DNA of 41,753 nt, taken from NCBI GenBank assembly GCA_025363775.1, contig JANYLG010000111.1, forward strand, positions 1-41,753, in the 5' to 3' direction. The translations under genes were made by a program, and so were the position numbers. Origin of the DNA: Acidobacteriota bacterium. GTDB taxonomy: Bacteria; Acidobacteriota; Vicinamibacteria; Vicinamibacterales; Fen-181. This document shows positions 16,078-24,736 of the stretch, piece by piece. The first letter of the stretch is position 1. Each line of letters begins with the position of its first letter. Under the pieces are notes generated by a model. That model was not told the DNA's origin. It made no database searches and was given only the letters and a program-made list of their open reading frames with translations.

Positions 16078-17492
16078 CACGGGGCGCCGGCGGGCCCAAG
16101 GCGGTGTTCGGACAGGTAGTACTGAGGGTCCATCATGCGCTGGGTGCGCGAGAGCGCCCGCATGAGGAACAGGGCGTGCTGCGGCTTCACTTCGCCGATC
16201 CACTGCCACCAGCGCTTGCTGCCGCGCAGGTTCAGGACCGACCGCCGCCATGTCTTGCAGTAGAGCTCGAAGAAGCGTTGCGCGCCGACCTTCGGCTCCC
16301 AGAGCAGGTGGCTCATGTCGAACTGCGCCCACTGGGTCGCGCGGATCCGATCGCGCACCGTCTCGTAGTACGGGGTCCCCGGCAGCGGCGTGAGAATCGT
16401 GTACCCCGCGCGGTGCAGCCGGTGCTCGTCCACGAAGGCCCAGAGCCGCTCGAAATCCTCCTCGTCCCACTCGGGGTCGATCACGAAGTTGCCGGTCACG
16501 CCGTAGCCGTACTCGCGTGCCACCTTGATCGCCTCGACGGTACTCGCCACCGTCGTGTCCTTCGTCAGGCCGTCCAGGTTGCCGTCGGTGGCCGCTTCGA
16601 GCCCGAAGAAAATGTCGATCTTCTTGGCGAACGGGCGCCAGGCTTCCAGCAACTGCGGCTGGCTCGCCACCAGGTCGGTGCGGCACTGCACCAGCACCCA
16701 TTCCTTGCGCACCGCGCGGCGGCGCAGCTCGCCGGCCAGTTCCCGGCTCCGATCCATCCGGTGCCAGAACAGGTCGTCGGCGACGAACACGTGAGGCCCG
16801 ACCGAGGCAAAATCGCGACAGACCGCGTCGATCGATCGCATGCGGTAGGAGCGCTGGTAGAGCGGCCACACCGAGCAGAACGAGCAGCGGAACGGGCAGC
16901 CACGGGCCGTTTCGACGAGCCAGGTCGGCCGGTACTGCAGGCAGGCGTAGTGACGGAAGCTGGAGACGACCGCGTGCCGGGCGGGCAGCGGCACCTCGTC
17001 GAGGCCCACCGGTTCCGCCTCGGGTGTCGCGACGAACCCGTCGCCCCCGGTGTTGACCAGGAGTCCCGGGACCTCCCGCAGCGAGCGGCCGCGCGCGAGC
17101 GCCTCGGCGACGTCGGCGGCCACGCGCTCGCCGTCGCCGACGGCGATGGCGTTGACGTCGGGGCTCTTCAGCGGGCCGGGGAACGCCGCCGCCGAGTGGC
17201 CGCCCAGCATGAGAAAGACGTCCGGCGAAGCCCGCCGCACCTGGCGCGCGACGTCGAGGCTGTCGTCGATCTCGAGCGAGTGCAGGCAGGCGACGCCGAC
17301 CATCCCGGGCCGGTAGCGCGCCAGCGCCCGTTCCACCGATTCGCCGAAGCGTAGGTCCACGACCTTCGCCCGGTGGCCGCGCGCTTCGAGCGCCGCGGCG
17401 ACGTACTCCAGCCCCAGCGGCTCGGTCCGGAAGAACGGTCCCAGGCCGAAGCGTTCGTTGCGGGGCGCCGGGCGCAGCAGCAGTACGTCCAT
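16035..17492 (-). CDS. B12-binding-fold radical SAM protein
   Basis: A 485-residue protein. Residues ~1-135 form a Rossmann B12-binding-type domain (MLGGHSAAAFPGP and VGDGE are the usual GGxH and GEGE landmarks), although I see no DxHxxG cobalt-binding motif. The radical SAM core starts with ARGCPFRCSFC (Cys199, Cys203, Cys206), followed by VADDLFWHR, FFGLEAATDGNLDG and TPLPGTPYYETV. A helical C-terminal tail follows. Relatives methylate or cyclise unactivated carbons (hopanoid methylases, archaeal GrsA/B) or have other roles. No Shine-Dalgarno is present; a TACCCT box 10 bases before the ATG suggests a leaderless mRNA. The last codons are formed from a REP-like repeat. Substrate unknown. Confidence 0.87.
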   Translation of the reverse strand: MDVLLLRPAPRNERFGLGPFFRTEPLGLEYVAAALEARGHRAKVVDLRFGESVERALARYRPGMVGVACLHSLEIDDSLDVARQVRRASPDVFLMLGGHSAAAFPGPLKSPDVNAIAVGDGERVAADVAEALARGRSLREVPGLLVNTGGDGFVATPEAEPVGLDEVPLPARHAVVSSFRHYACLQYRPTWLVETARGCPFRCSFCSVWPLYQRSYRMRSIDAVCRDFASVGPHVFVADDLFWHRMDRSRELAGELRRRAVRKEWVLVQCRTDLVASQPQLLEAWRPFAKKIDIFFGLEAATDGNLDGLTKDTTVASTVEAIKVAREYGYGVTGNFVIDPEWDEEDFERLWAFVDEHRLHRAGYTILTPLPGTPYYETVRDRIRATQWAQFDMSHLLWEPKVGAQRFFELYCKTWRRSVLNLRGSKRWWQWIGEVKPQHALFLMRALSRTQRMMDPQYYLSEHRLGPAGAPWTSETPVPHTIAAS

Positions 17493-17502
17493 GGGAGAGA
17501 GC

Positions 17503-17508
17503 AGGGTA
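17503..17508 (-). promoter_or_regulatory. -10 element TGC-TACCCT, leaderless-type, for the radical SAM gene
   Basis: On the minus strand TGCTACCCT ends 10 bases before the ATG at 17492. The TG two bases before the hexamer gives an extended -10. The intervening bases are pyrimidine-rich and hold no ribosome site. Confidence 0.4.
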
Positions 17509-17590
17509 GCATCGTTGCGCGACGCCGATCAAGCGCGCGGGGCGGCCCGAACCAGCGCTGGCGGGCCACCGCCGCGCCCTCCGCGCGTGG

Positions 17591-17620
17591 TTGCGGCTCC
17601 GTCCCCGGTGTTGTTAGACT
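17591..17620 (+). promoter_or_regulatory. Promoter TTGCGG-N18-TAGACT before the MMPL exporter
   Basis: TTGCGG (17591-17596) and TAGACT (17615-17620) are 18 bases apart, about 105 bases before the MMPL start. It would drive the exporter, the GT2 remnant and the acyltransferase as one transcript. Confidence 0.4.
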
Positions 17621-17724
17621 GGCTGCCGTTCCCCACTGCGCAGGGCGCCGCCGGCCGTCCTGGAACATCTTGCCTGGCCGCAGTCGTAACACCTGCCTGG
17701 CCCGAATCCCCGAGTGCTCACGCG

Positions 17725-20172
17725 ATGCTCGAATCTTTGCTGCGTCTCGCGTTCGTTCGACGGCGGCTCGTCCTGCTCGCCGCTCTCGGCCTGCTCGCCG
17801 TTTCGCTGCTCCTCGTCTCCCGGGTCTCGTTCGACGGGAACATCGTACGGTTACTGCCCCGCAAGGGCCCGGCCGTCAGCAGCTTCGATACCTACCTCCG
17901 GCACTTCGGCACCTTCGACTCCATCTACGTCGTGTTCGAGGTGCCGCCGGGCAAGCGCACCTCCGACGTCGAGGAGTTCGTCGACCGCTACGTGGAGCAG
18001 TTGCGCAAGGCGCCCGAAATCGTGTCGGTGGATGCGGAACTGTTCGACGAGGTCAAGGACTGGAACTACCTGCTCGACCGGGAACTCCTGCTGCTCGGGT
18101 CGGATCAGGTGCCGGCGGCCCTCTCACGCTTCGATCCGGCCAACATGGGCGCCGAGTTGGCGCGCTCGCGCAGCCTGCTCACCGTCTCGTCGCCCGAGGT
18201 GAAGGCCTACGTGCAGCAGGACCCGCTGGGGCTGCTGTCGCTGCTGCGCGACCGGCTCGGCCGCGGCCGCGCTCTGGTGGACTTCGACCCGACGCAGAAA
18301 GGGTATGTGTCGCGAGACGGGCGCAGCCGGCTCGTGATAGCCAAGCCGGTCCGGCCGCCCTTCGACACCGCCTTCTGCAAGCGCCTGTTCGAGCGGTTGG
18401 CCCAGGTGGAAGCGGCGGCGCGGTCGGCGCCGGCGGAGGCCGACCTGGAGGCGGGGCCGCAAACACCGGTGACCGTTCAGGTGGCAGGCGGTTACCGCCT
18501 GGCCCTCGAAGCCGAGCGCGTCATCAGGCGCGAGCTGATCGTCAACTCACTCAGTTCGCTGGCGGGCCTCCTGCTCCTGGTTTTCATCGCGTTCCGCTCG
18601 CTCTGGGTCGTGCTCTACGGGGCCGTCCCGCTGGTGCTGGCCGCCCTCTTCACGCTGGGCGTCAACGGCCTGGCCGGGCCGCTGTCGCCGGTGGCGAGCG
18701 GGTCGGCCGGAATGCTCTTCGGCCTCGGCGTGGACGGCGTCGTGCTGCTCTACCTGCGCTACCTCGGGGAGCGGGCGAACGGCTTCGAGGCGCAAGACGC
18801 GCTCGGCCGCAGCGCGGGCACCGCCGGCAGCGTGATACTGGCCTACACGACGACCGCCGGCACGTTCTTCGCGCTGATGGTGGTGGACTTCCCGAGCCTG
18901 CACGACCTTGGCCTGATCGTCGGCCTCGGCATCCTCGCGTGCTGCGTGTTGTTGCTGGTGCTGCTGCCGGCCATGGTCGGCTTCACTCCCGCGCGGCAGG
19001 TGCGGCCGCTCCAGACCGCGTGGCTCGGGCGGTTCGTCGAGCGCCGGGGACGCGCGATTCTCGCCGTGTCGGTCGTCCTCACGCTGGTGCTGGGCGTGGC
19101 CGCCACGCGTCTGCGCCTGAACACGAGCCTCGAGAAACTGCAGGTGCACACGCAGGGGACCGATCTCGAGCAGGAGGTCGCCGACCGCTTCGCGCTGCCA
19201 CGCGAGGTGGTGATCGCGCTCGGCGAAGGACCGCAGCTCGATGACCTGCTCGATTCGGCACATCGGCTGGCCGCGGCCGTCGAACGGGAGTTGCCGTCGC
19301 TCGTCGTCGCGTCGCCGGACACCGTGCTGCCGCCGGCGTCCGAACAGGCACGGCGCAGCGAGCAACTGGCGCAGGCCCGCTTCGATACCGCCCGCGTGTC
19401 CGCCGATCTGGAACGCGAGGCGGGCGCCGCCGGTTTCCGTCCGGGCATCTTCCAGCCCTTCCTCCAGCGGCTGCCGCGCATGCTCGACCCGTCAACGCGC
19501 CTCACGTACCAAGGGCTGGTGGAGCATGGCCTGGGCACGCTCCTGTCGCGCTACGTGATCTCCGGGCCCCAGGGCTATCTCGTGGCCGTCTATCTCTACC
19601 CGAAGACGCCGGGCGACCTGGATCGGCTGGCCGCGCTGGGGGCGGCGACGGCGCCCTCGTTCCATCTCACCGGCCTGCCCTTCGTGAACCGCGAGCTGGC
19701 CGCGCGCTTCATGCCCCAGTTCGCGCGGGGCATGGCGCTCGGTGTGCTGATCGTCGCGCTGCTCGTCTACGTGGTCTTCCGCAACGTGGGCGACACCCTG
19801 CTGGCGTTCCTGCCGACCGTTGTCGGCTTCGTCTGGAGCGCGGGGCTGCTCGCGCTGTTCGGCGTCGAGCTGGACCTGTTCTCGCTGTTCGCCGCGATGA
19901 CCTTCATCGGCATCGCCACCGACTACGCCATCTATGTCATCTATCGGCACAGCATCGAGGGCACGCGCCCGATGCGGGCGGTGCTGACGGTCACCGGGGC
20001 CGGCGTGCTGCTGGCGTGCGGCACGACGCTGATCGGCTTCGGCTCGCTCATCAACTCCAGCTACGGGCCGCTGCGCTCGTTCGGCGTCACCGCCGTCACC
20101 ACGATCGCCGCCTGCCTGGTTGCCGCGCTGCTGACGCTGCCCGCCCTTCTCCAGGAGATCCGACGCTCGTGA
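17725..20172 (+). CDS. MMPL/RND-family exporter (ApeM-like)
   Basis: An 815-residue inner-membrane protein with two repeats of the RND plan: one transmembrane helix, a large periplasmic loop, then a cluster of five helices. The first helix is RLVLLAALGLLAVSLLL. The first cluster includes SLAGLLLLVFIAF, GSAGMLFGLGVDGVVLLYLRY and ILACCVLLLVLLPAMVG; the second includes ALGVLIVALLVYVVF, LFSLFAAMTFIGIATDYAIYVIY and LLACGTTLIGFGSL. Such proteins (ApeM, the xanthomonadin exporter) use the proton gradient to move hydrophobic products outward. The upstream in-frame extension lacks sense, so I start at ATG 17725. Its TGA overlaps the GTG of the GT2 remnant. Confidence 0.9.
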   Translation: MLESLLRLAFVRRRLVLLAALGLLAVSLLLVSRVSFDGNIVRLLPRKGPAVSSFDTYLRHFGTFDSIYVVFEVPPGKRTSDVEEFVDRYVEQLRKAPEIVSVDAELFDEVKDWNYLLDRELLLLGSDQVPAALSRFDPANMGAELARSRSLLTVSSPEVKAYVQQDPLGLLSLLRDRLGRGRALVDFDPTQKGYVSRDGRSRLVIAKPVRPPFDTAFCKRLFERLAQVEAAARSAPAEADLEAGPQTPVTVQVAGGYRLALEAERVIRRELIVNSLSSLAGLLLLVFIAFRSLWVVLYGAVPLVLAALFTLGVNGLAGPLSPVASGSAGMLFGLGVDGVVLLYLRYLGERANGFEAQDALGRSAGTAGSVILAYTTTAGTFFALMVVDFPSLHDLGLIVGLGILACCVLLLVLLPAMVGFTPARQVRPLQTAWLGRFVERRGRAILAVSVVLTLVLGVAATRLRLNTSLEKLQVHTQGTDLEQEVADRFALPREVVIALGEGPQLDDLLDSAHRLAAAVERELPSLVVASPDTVLPPASEQARRSEQLAQARFDTARVSADLEREAGAAGFRPGIFQPFLQRLPRMLDPSTRLTYQGLVEHGLGTLLSRYVISGPQGYLVAVYLYPKTPGDLDRLAALGAATAPSFHLTGLPFVNRELAARFMPQFARGMALGVLIVALLVYVVFRNVGDTLLAFLPTVVGFVWSAGLLALFGVELDLFSLFAAMTFIGIATDYAIYVIYRHSIEGTRPMRAVLTVTGAGVLLACGTTLIGFGSLINSSYGPLRSFGVTAVTTIAACLVAALLTLPALLQEIRRS

Positions 20173-20501
20173 CCAGCTGCGCCCCGGTCGCCGCGTTCAA
20201 CGAAGGGGAGACCGTGGCCACGGTCGTCAACGGCGTGCGGCCCTGCGCGGCCGACGTCGTCGTGGTGGACGACGGGTCCGGGGACCGAGACGACCCAACG
20301 CGCAGCGGAGGCCGGGGCGATCGTCCTGCGGCACGATCCAAAACGACGTTCCGCGGCTGGTCGAAGCGGCGGAGCGGACATGTTATGATTTACCGATCGG
20401 CGAGCGGGCGTTCACCGGCAGCCGCATCCTCTTTGGCGTTCATCGGCACCGAGATCGCCGACTCGCAGCCCGGCTTCCAGCCGATCCGCCCTCAGACCTG
20501 A
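20169..20501 (+). pseudogene. Degraded family 2 glycosyltransferase
   Basis: The GTG start overlaps the MMPL stop (GTGA) and the first ~37 codons are a clear GT2 start: PVAAFNEGETVATVVNGV then VVVVDDGSGD. A frameshift follows; the neighbouring frame continues correctly as TQRAAEAGAIVLRH. The DxD-containing middle is missing, and the frame ends with TEIADSQPGFQPIR, matching the IEDSQSGFRLVR motif of the intact GT2 at 6.5-7.2 kb. So at least one frameshift and one internal deletion have destroyed the gene. The aryl-polyene-type order exporter, glycosyltransferase, acyltransferase is still recognisable. Confidence 0.72.
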
Positions 20502-20527
20502 CCCGCTCTCAGGAGTCACAAACTCGC

Positions 20528-21454
20528 ATGCCCGTGGCACGTCAGCCCCACCAGGTGCGTTGGCAACTGCACGGCCTGAGCACGGGCACGATCTTCGGCC
20601 TGACCCACTGGGGGGTGTCGCACATCCCGAAGGCGATGAGCTACGGGATCGGCCACGTGGGCACGTGGCTCGCCTTCCACCTGATGACGGACGCGACCGC
20701 AGCGCTCGTCGGCAACCTGCGCGTCATCGTACCCCATCTCGACGAACGCGGGTTGCGTGCGCTCGCCCTGCGCACCTACCGCAGCTACGCCAGGGAGACG
20801 ATCGACTTCATCCGCAGCCTCTCGACCGACCGGCGCGAGCTGGCGACATGGTTGGCGCCGCCCAACACCTTCGATCGCGTCGATCGCAGCGGCGGCAACG
20901 GCCTGCTGCTGGTGAGCGGCCACTTCGGCAACATCGAGCTGGGCGCCGTGATCCTCCGCACAATTTACGACTACCCGCTGGCCGTCCTGGTGCTGCCGGA
21001 GTCCGATCCCCGCGTGAACGAGCGACGCATGCGGATGCGGGCGACGCTCGGGATCGAGACCGTCGAGGTAGGGCAGGAGATGGAGACGGCGCTGCGCATC
21101 CGGCGGCTCCTCTCTGAGAACCGGGCGGTGGCAATGGTCTCCGACAGGCCGCTCGGACGCGACCGCGTGGACGTGCAGTTCTTCGGGCGCCCCACGGGCT
21201 TCCCCCGCGCCCCCGCGCTGATGGGGTACCTCACCGGGGCACCGCTGGTCCCGTCGTTCATCCTGCGCCAGCCGGACGGCCGGTACGCGGGCCTCGCACT
21301 GGACCCGATCCACGTCTCGCGCACCGGCGACCGCGACGCGAACGTGCAAGCGGCGATGCAGACCTTCGCCACCGCGCTCGAGGGCCTCGTCAGGCAGTAC
21401 CCTCACCTTTGGTACCAGTTCTACCCGTACTGGGGCGCCGCACACGCGTCCTGA
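20528..21454 (+). CDS. LpxL/HtrB-type lysophospholipid acyltransferase (ApeD-like)
   Basis: A 308-residue protein of the bacterial lipid A acyltransferase family. The HxxxxE catalytic pair is in SGHFGNIELGA (His132, Glu137). AVAMVSDRPLGRDRVDVQFFGRPTGFPRAPA is the substrate loop, and HLWYQFYPYWG is the usual end. It would pass an acyl group from ACP or CoA to a lipid or sugar acceptor at the inner membrane. An AGGAG lies 12 bases before the ATG, rather far. It follows the MMPL gene and GT2 remnant and ends 17 bases from the convergent AMP-ligase. Its place in an aryl-polyene-type set suggests it attaches the polyene chain to a glycerolipid or glycan. Confidence 0.87.
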   Translation: MPVARQPHQVRWQLHGLSTGTIFGLTHWGVSHIPKAMSYGIGHVGTWLAFHLMTDATAALVGNLRVIVPHLDERGLRALALRTYRSYARETIDFIRSLSTDRRELATWLAPPNTFDRVDRSGGNGLLLVSGHFGNIELGAVILRTIYDYPLAVLVLPESDPRVNERRMRMRATLGIETVEVGQEMETALRIRRLLSENRAVAMVSDRPLGRDRVDVQFFGRPTGFPRAPALMGYLTGAPLVPSFILRQPDGRYAGLALDPIHVSRTGDRDANVQAAMQTFATALEGLVRQYPHLWYQFYPYWGAAHAS

Positions 21455-21471
21455 CGCCCGGGTCCGAAGGC

Positions 21472-22836
21472 TCAGCGAGGACGGCGGACGGCATCGGGCG
21501 ACACCAAGGCGCGCAGCGCTTCCTCGTCGACCTTGCCGATCCCACGCGTCGGCAAGGCGGTGAGCACCTGGATCGTGCGCGGGATCTTGAAGGGCGCCAG
21601 CCGGCCCGCCAGCAGGCGGCGGACGTCCGCCGCGGTCAGGCTCGCGTCCTCGTGCGTCACGACGAACAGCGCGACGGCCAGCTCGCCGAACCGGCTGTAG
21701 ACCACTGCGTGGGCCTGCTCGATGGCGGGCTCCGCCAGCGCCGCCTGCACCACCTCGCCGGAGGAGAAGCGGCGCCCTCCCACCTTCACGACGGAATCCG
21801 CCCGGCCTAGCAGACGGAACGTCTCGCCCTCGACGGCGATGGCATCGCCGGTGACGTACCAGTCCTGCGGAGGGTCCTGCCACGCCGACTTCACCAGCAG
21901 GCGGCCGTCGCTCTTGCGCCGCTGCCACGTCAATGCCGGGAACGGGCGCCAGGGTCCAGGTCCGACCCGCGTTGCGATGCCCCCGGTCTCGGTCGAGCCG
22001 TACACCTGCAGTACCGGCGATCCGGCGAGACGCTCGAACTCGTCGCCGATGACCGGGTCGAGCGGGGCGCCGGAACAGACGTAGGTGGCCGGCGGCAGCG
22101 GCGAGTCGAGCACCTGCGCCATCAGCCGGTAGTGCGACGGCACCGCGACGACGAGTTGCGGCGCCCGCGCCCGGATCTGATCCACCCAGTGCTGGGGCGC
22201 GCCGCCGCGGTAGAACACCGTGGCGCCACCGTCTGCGGCCGGCATGTCGAAGCCGTAGATGTACCCCAAAATGTGGAAGGCGGGCACGAAGCACAGGGCC
22301 GTCAGCGGCCCGGTGAGTCCGAGCCACGGCGCTTCGACGCGGTGCTGTTCGCCGAACTGGTAGGCCTTCTTGCGGACGGATTTGGGTTCGCCGGAGGATC
22401 CCGAGGTGAAGAACGCCACCTCCGGATCGCCGGCGCGCGGGAAGACGGCCGCGAGCGGGGCGCCGCCGGATTCGACCACCGACACGTCGCTCCACGGGTC
22501 GGCCACGTGCGCGGGCGCCAGCACCGGGACGAGTTCGCCGGGCGTGCGGAGGCCGGCCGGCTCCGCGGTGAGGGCAGGATCGACCAGCAGAGGCGACCGG
22601 CGGCTGCTCCACGATCCGAGCAGCGACGCCACGACGAACGCGGCGCTGTGGCTGCGCACGGCGATCAGTGGCCCGGCGTCGGCTGGGATGGCCCGCGCGA
22701 TGTCGGCGGCGTAGGCGAGCAGGCGGCCCACGGTCCACGTGTCGCCGTTCTCGCGGAGGAACACGTGCGCCGGGTCGCCGTCGAAGGTGGGCGCCAGGCG
22801 CTCGGCCCCCTGGAACCCCCCTCGATCCAACGTCAT
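21472..22836 (-). CDS. AMP-dependent acyl/aryl ligase (ApeH-like)
   Basis: A 454-residue adenylate-forming enzyme. Core motifs are all visible: FFTSGSSGEPKSVRK (P-loop), YGSTETGGIATR, YVTGDAI and LGRADSVVKVGGRRFSSGEV. The C-terminal subdomain ends in RGIGKVDEEAL with the catalytic Lys. It is shorter than most acyl-CoA synthetases, as in the ApeH type that loads an aryl-acrylic starter onto ACP. The ATG at 22836 overlaps the stop of the ammonia-lyase gene (ATGA), linking the making and activation of the same starter. The acceptor (ACP or CoA) cannot be told from the sequence. Confidence 0.9.
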   Translation of the reverse strand: MTLDRGGFQGAERLAPTFDGDPAHVFLRENGDTWTVGRLLAYAADIARAIPADAGPLIAVRSHSAAFVVASLLGSWSSRRSPLLVDPALTAEPAGLRTPGELVPVLAPAHVADPWSDVSVVESGGAPLAAVFPRAGDPEVAFFTSGSSGEPKSVRKKAYQFGEQHRVEAPWLGLTGPLTALCFVPAFHILGYIYGFDMPAADGGATVFYRGGAPQHWVDQIRARAPQLVVAVPSHYRLMAQVLDSPLPPATYVCSGAPLDPVIGDEFERLAGSPVLQVYGSTETGGIATRVGPGPWRPFPALTWQRRKSDGRLLVKSAWQDPPQDWYVTGDAIAVEGETFRLLGRADSVVKVGGRRFSSGEVVQAALAEPAIEQAHAVVYSRFGELAVALFVVTHEDASLTAADVRRLLAGRLAPFKIPRTIQVLTALPTRGIGKVDEEALRALVSPDAVRRPR

Positions 22837-24362
22837 CGTGTCGCCTCGGACGTCTCCAGCCACGCCGTGACCCGCACGATGTCCGCATCGAGCGGCCGGT
22901 CGCGCACGGTCAGCACCGGAGAAAAGGTTCGCACCTTCGCCAGCAGGCGACGTGCGGCCGCCGAGAGGCGTGACTCGTCGCGCAGCCGCGCGGCGTTCGA
23001 CAACGCGATCAGCTCGGTGGCCAGCGCGCGCGTCAGCAGGCCGACGTTCTCGCTGGCGTGCAGCGCCGCCTGCAGGCCCATGCTCACCTTGTCCTGGTTG
23101 GCGCACTCGGTGGACCGCGAGAGGGCGCTGTCCGGGAACGAGCCATGCACGGCCAGCTCGGTCAGGGCAGTGCACGTTATTTGCAGGCCCTTCACCCCGC
23201 AGCCGCCGTACGGCACGAGCGTCTCGGGCAGTCCCATGTTGTGGGCCTCGTCCACGAGCAGCGCGAACTGGCGATCGACGAAGTCGGCCATCGACGCGGC
23301 GGCGATCTTCACGGTGTCCATCACGAGCGCCGGGTGCCCGCCGAAGAAATTGCCGCCGAAGAGGATCCGGCCGCTGGCCGGGTCCACGAGCGGGTTGTCG
23401 TTGACGCTGTTCAGCTCGATCTGCAGGACCTGCTTCGCCCAGGTGATGGCGTCACGGGCACTGCCCAGCACCTGCGGGGCGCAGCGAATCGAGTAGCGGT
23501 CCTGGACCGGCCGGCCGTTGGTCGGCGGCGGGTCCACCAGCCGGCTGCCACGCAGCGCGAGGCGGATGCGGCGCGCGCTTTCGATCTGGCCGGGATGCGG
23601 CTTCGCCTCGTGCACGAGCGGTGCGAAGGCCTGCGAACGGCCCATGAGCACTTCGGTCGCCAGCGCGGACGCCTGCTCGATCAGATCGATCGCGCGTTCG
23701 AAGCGGTGCACGGCCAGAATGCCGACGGCCGTCATGACGGAGGTGCCGTTCATGATGGCCAGCGGCTCCTTCGGGCCGAAGGAGAACGGCTCGAGGCGCG
23801 CCGCGGCCAGGGCCTTGGCGGCCGCCATGCGGCGCCCGCGGTAGTACGCCTTGCGCTGGCCCGCCAGGACGGCGGCCAGATAGGAGAGCGGTGTCAGGTC
23901 GCCGGAGGCGCCCACCGATCCCCACCGCGGGATCACCGGGACGATGTCGTGGTTGAGCAGCGCGCACAGCGATTCGAGCAGGCCGAAGCGGATCGCCGAG
24001 AAGCCCTTCGAGAGACTGATGAGACGCGCGAGAACGACGGCGCGGCTCTCGACCGGCGACAGGGGCTCGCCGACGCCGCAGCCGTGCTGCTCCATCACCG
24101 ACAACGCGAATTCGATCTGCGCCGCGGTATCGACGGCGCGCGACGAGTTGTTGCCGACGCCGGTCGAAACGCCGTACACAGTCTCGCCCGCGCGCAGGGC
24201 GTTCTCGAGCACGTCGCGTCCCCGCATCACGCGCCGCCGCCACGCGGGCCGGGGGGAGAGCGCCACGCGGGCCCCGCCCACCGCCACGTCGATGAATGCC
24301 TGCAGCGACACCTCGCGGTCGTCGATGCCGATCGCCCTCTGCCTGGTTGTCTCGATGGTCAT
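22833..24362 (-). CDS. MIO-type aromatic amino-acid ammonia-lyase (HAL/TAL/PAL family)
   Basis: A 509-residue lyase with the self-forming MIO cofactor triad Ala152-Ser153-Gly154 in GSVGASGDLTPLSYLA. The catalytic Tyr63 is in YGVSTGVGNNS, and IMNGTSVMTAV, QDRYSIRCAPQVLG, NSVNDNPL and GGNFFGGHPALVMD complete the active-site loops. The selectivity pair before GCGVGEP is Gln92-His93, not the Ser-His usual for histidine lyases or the His-Leu/Phe-Leu of typical tyrosine/phenylalanine lyases. In this context, coupled to an aryl ligase, tyrosine or phenylalanine deamination to a cinnamic-type starter is more likely than histidine catabolism; no hutU/hutI neighbours are present. GGCGG precedes the ATG by four bases. 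Confidence 0.9.
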   Translation of the reverse strand: MTIETTRQRAIGIDDREVSLQAFIDVAVGGARVALSPRPAWRRRVMRGRDVLENALRAGETVYGVSTGVGNNSSRAVDTAAQIEFALSVMEQHGCGVGEPLSPVESRAVVLARLISLSKGFSAIRFGLLESLCALLNHDIVPVIPRWGSVGASGDLTPLSYLAAVLAGQRKAYYRGRRMAAAKALAAARLEPFSFGPKEPLAIMNGTSVMTAVGILAVHRFERAIDLIEQASALATEVLMGRSQAFAPLVHEAKPHPGQIESARRIRLALRGSRLVDPPPTNGRPVQDRYSIRCAPQVLGSARDAITWAKQVLQIELNSVNDNPLVDPASGRILFGGNFFGGHPALVMDTVKIAAASMADFVDRQFALLVDEAHNMGLPETLVPYGGCGVKGLQITCTALTELAVHGSFPDSALSRSTECANQDKVSMGLQAALHASENVGLLTRALATELIALSNAARLRDESRLSAAARRLLAKVRTFSPVLTVRDRPLDADIVRVTAWLETSEATR

Positions 24363-24736
24363 GTCTCCGCCAAAAAAACGGGTAGGATTGCGTGATCAAT
24401 GAAGGGAACGCGTGGCGCCGATCGTCGTCCGGACGAAGGCCGGCTCCCCGCTGGTATCCTCGAGCGGCGCCCCGCCCCCGTCGAGCGCCGCGGCCGGAAT
24501 GCCATCCCCTCCGGCCCGCGAGCTCCCCTCAGGCTGGAGCGATGATTCTAATTCAATTCACTGGCATCCCATAGGCTGTCGCGCGGGCCGCCTGAACAGC
24601 GCTGACCGGGAGGCCGTGAGCCTGCCCAGATTCTTACGTTTCTTCACGGCCGGCGACAAATCCTGATTCAGATTCTTTGGTAATTGGGGCCATCAACGTT
24701 ATAATACGTCGCTTCGTCCGCGACGGGTCGTCTGAG
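24363..24736. other. Divergent intergenic region between the lyase and Tes-like genes
   Basis: About 370 bases without a credible gene. The right part holds a strong forward promoter (24677-24705). Near the lyase there is a run of seven A on the plus strand and the lyase ribosome site. Short open frames here have no recognisable content. Confidence 0.6.
24677..24705 (+). promoter_or_regulatory. Sigma70 promoter TTGGTA-N17-TATAAT before the Tes-like gene
   Basis: A perfect -10 TATAAT (24700-24705) lies 17 bases after TTGGTA (24677-24682) in an AT-rich island within GC-rich DNA. Transcription would start near 24712, 25 bases before the ATG at 24737. This rules out the upstream TTG at 24677 as a start codon. 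Confidence 0.65.

Noticed and set aside
22833-24362. Histidine ammonia-lyase (hutH) of histidine catabolism
   Set aside because: No hut neighbours, selectivity pair is not Ser-His, and it is coupled to an aryl ligase within a KS/ACP/exporter locus.
24412-24666. Short plus-strand frames between the lyase and Tes-like genes
   Set aside because: No ribosome site, no motifs, Ser/Pro/Arg-rich composition.
24677-24736. TTG at 24677 as the start of the Tes-like protein
   Set aside because: The TTG is part of the -35 of a consensus promoter whose start site lies downstream of it.
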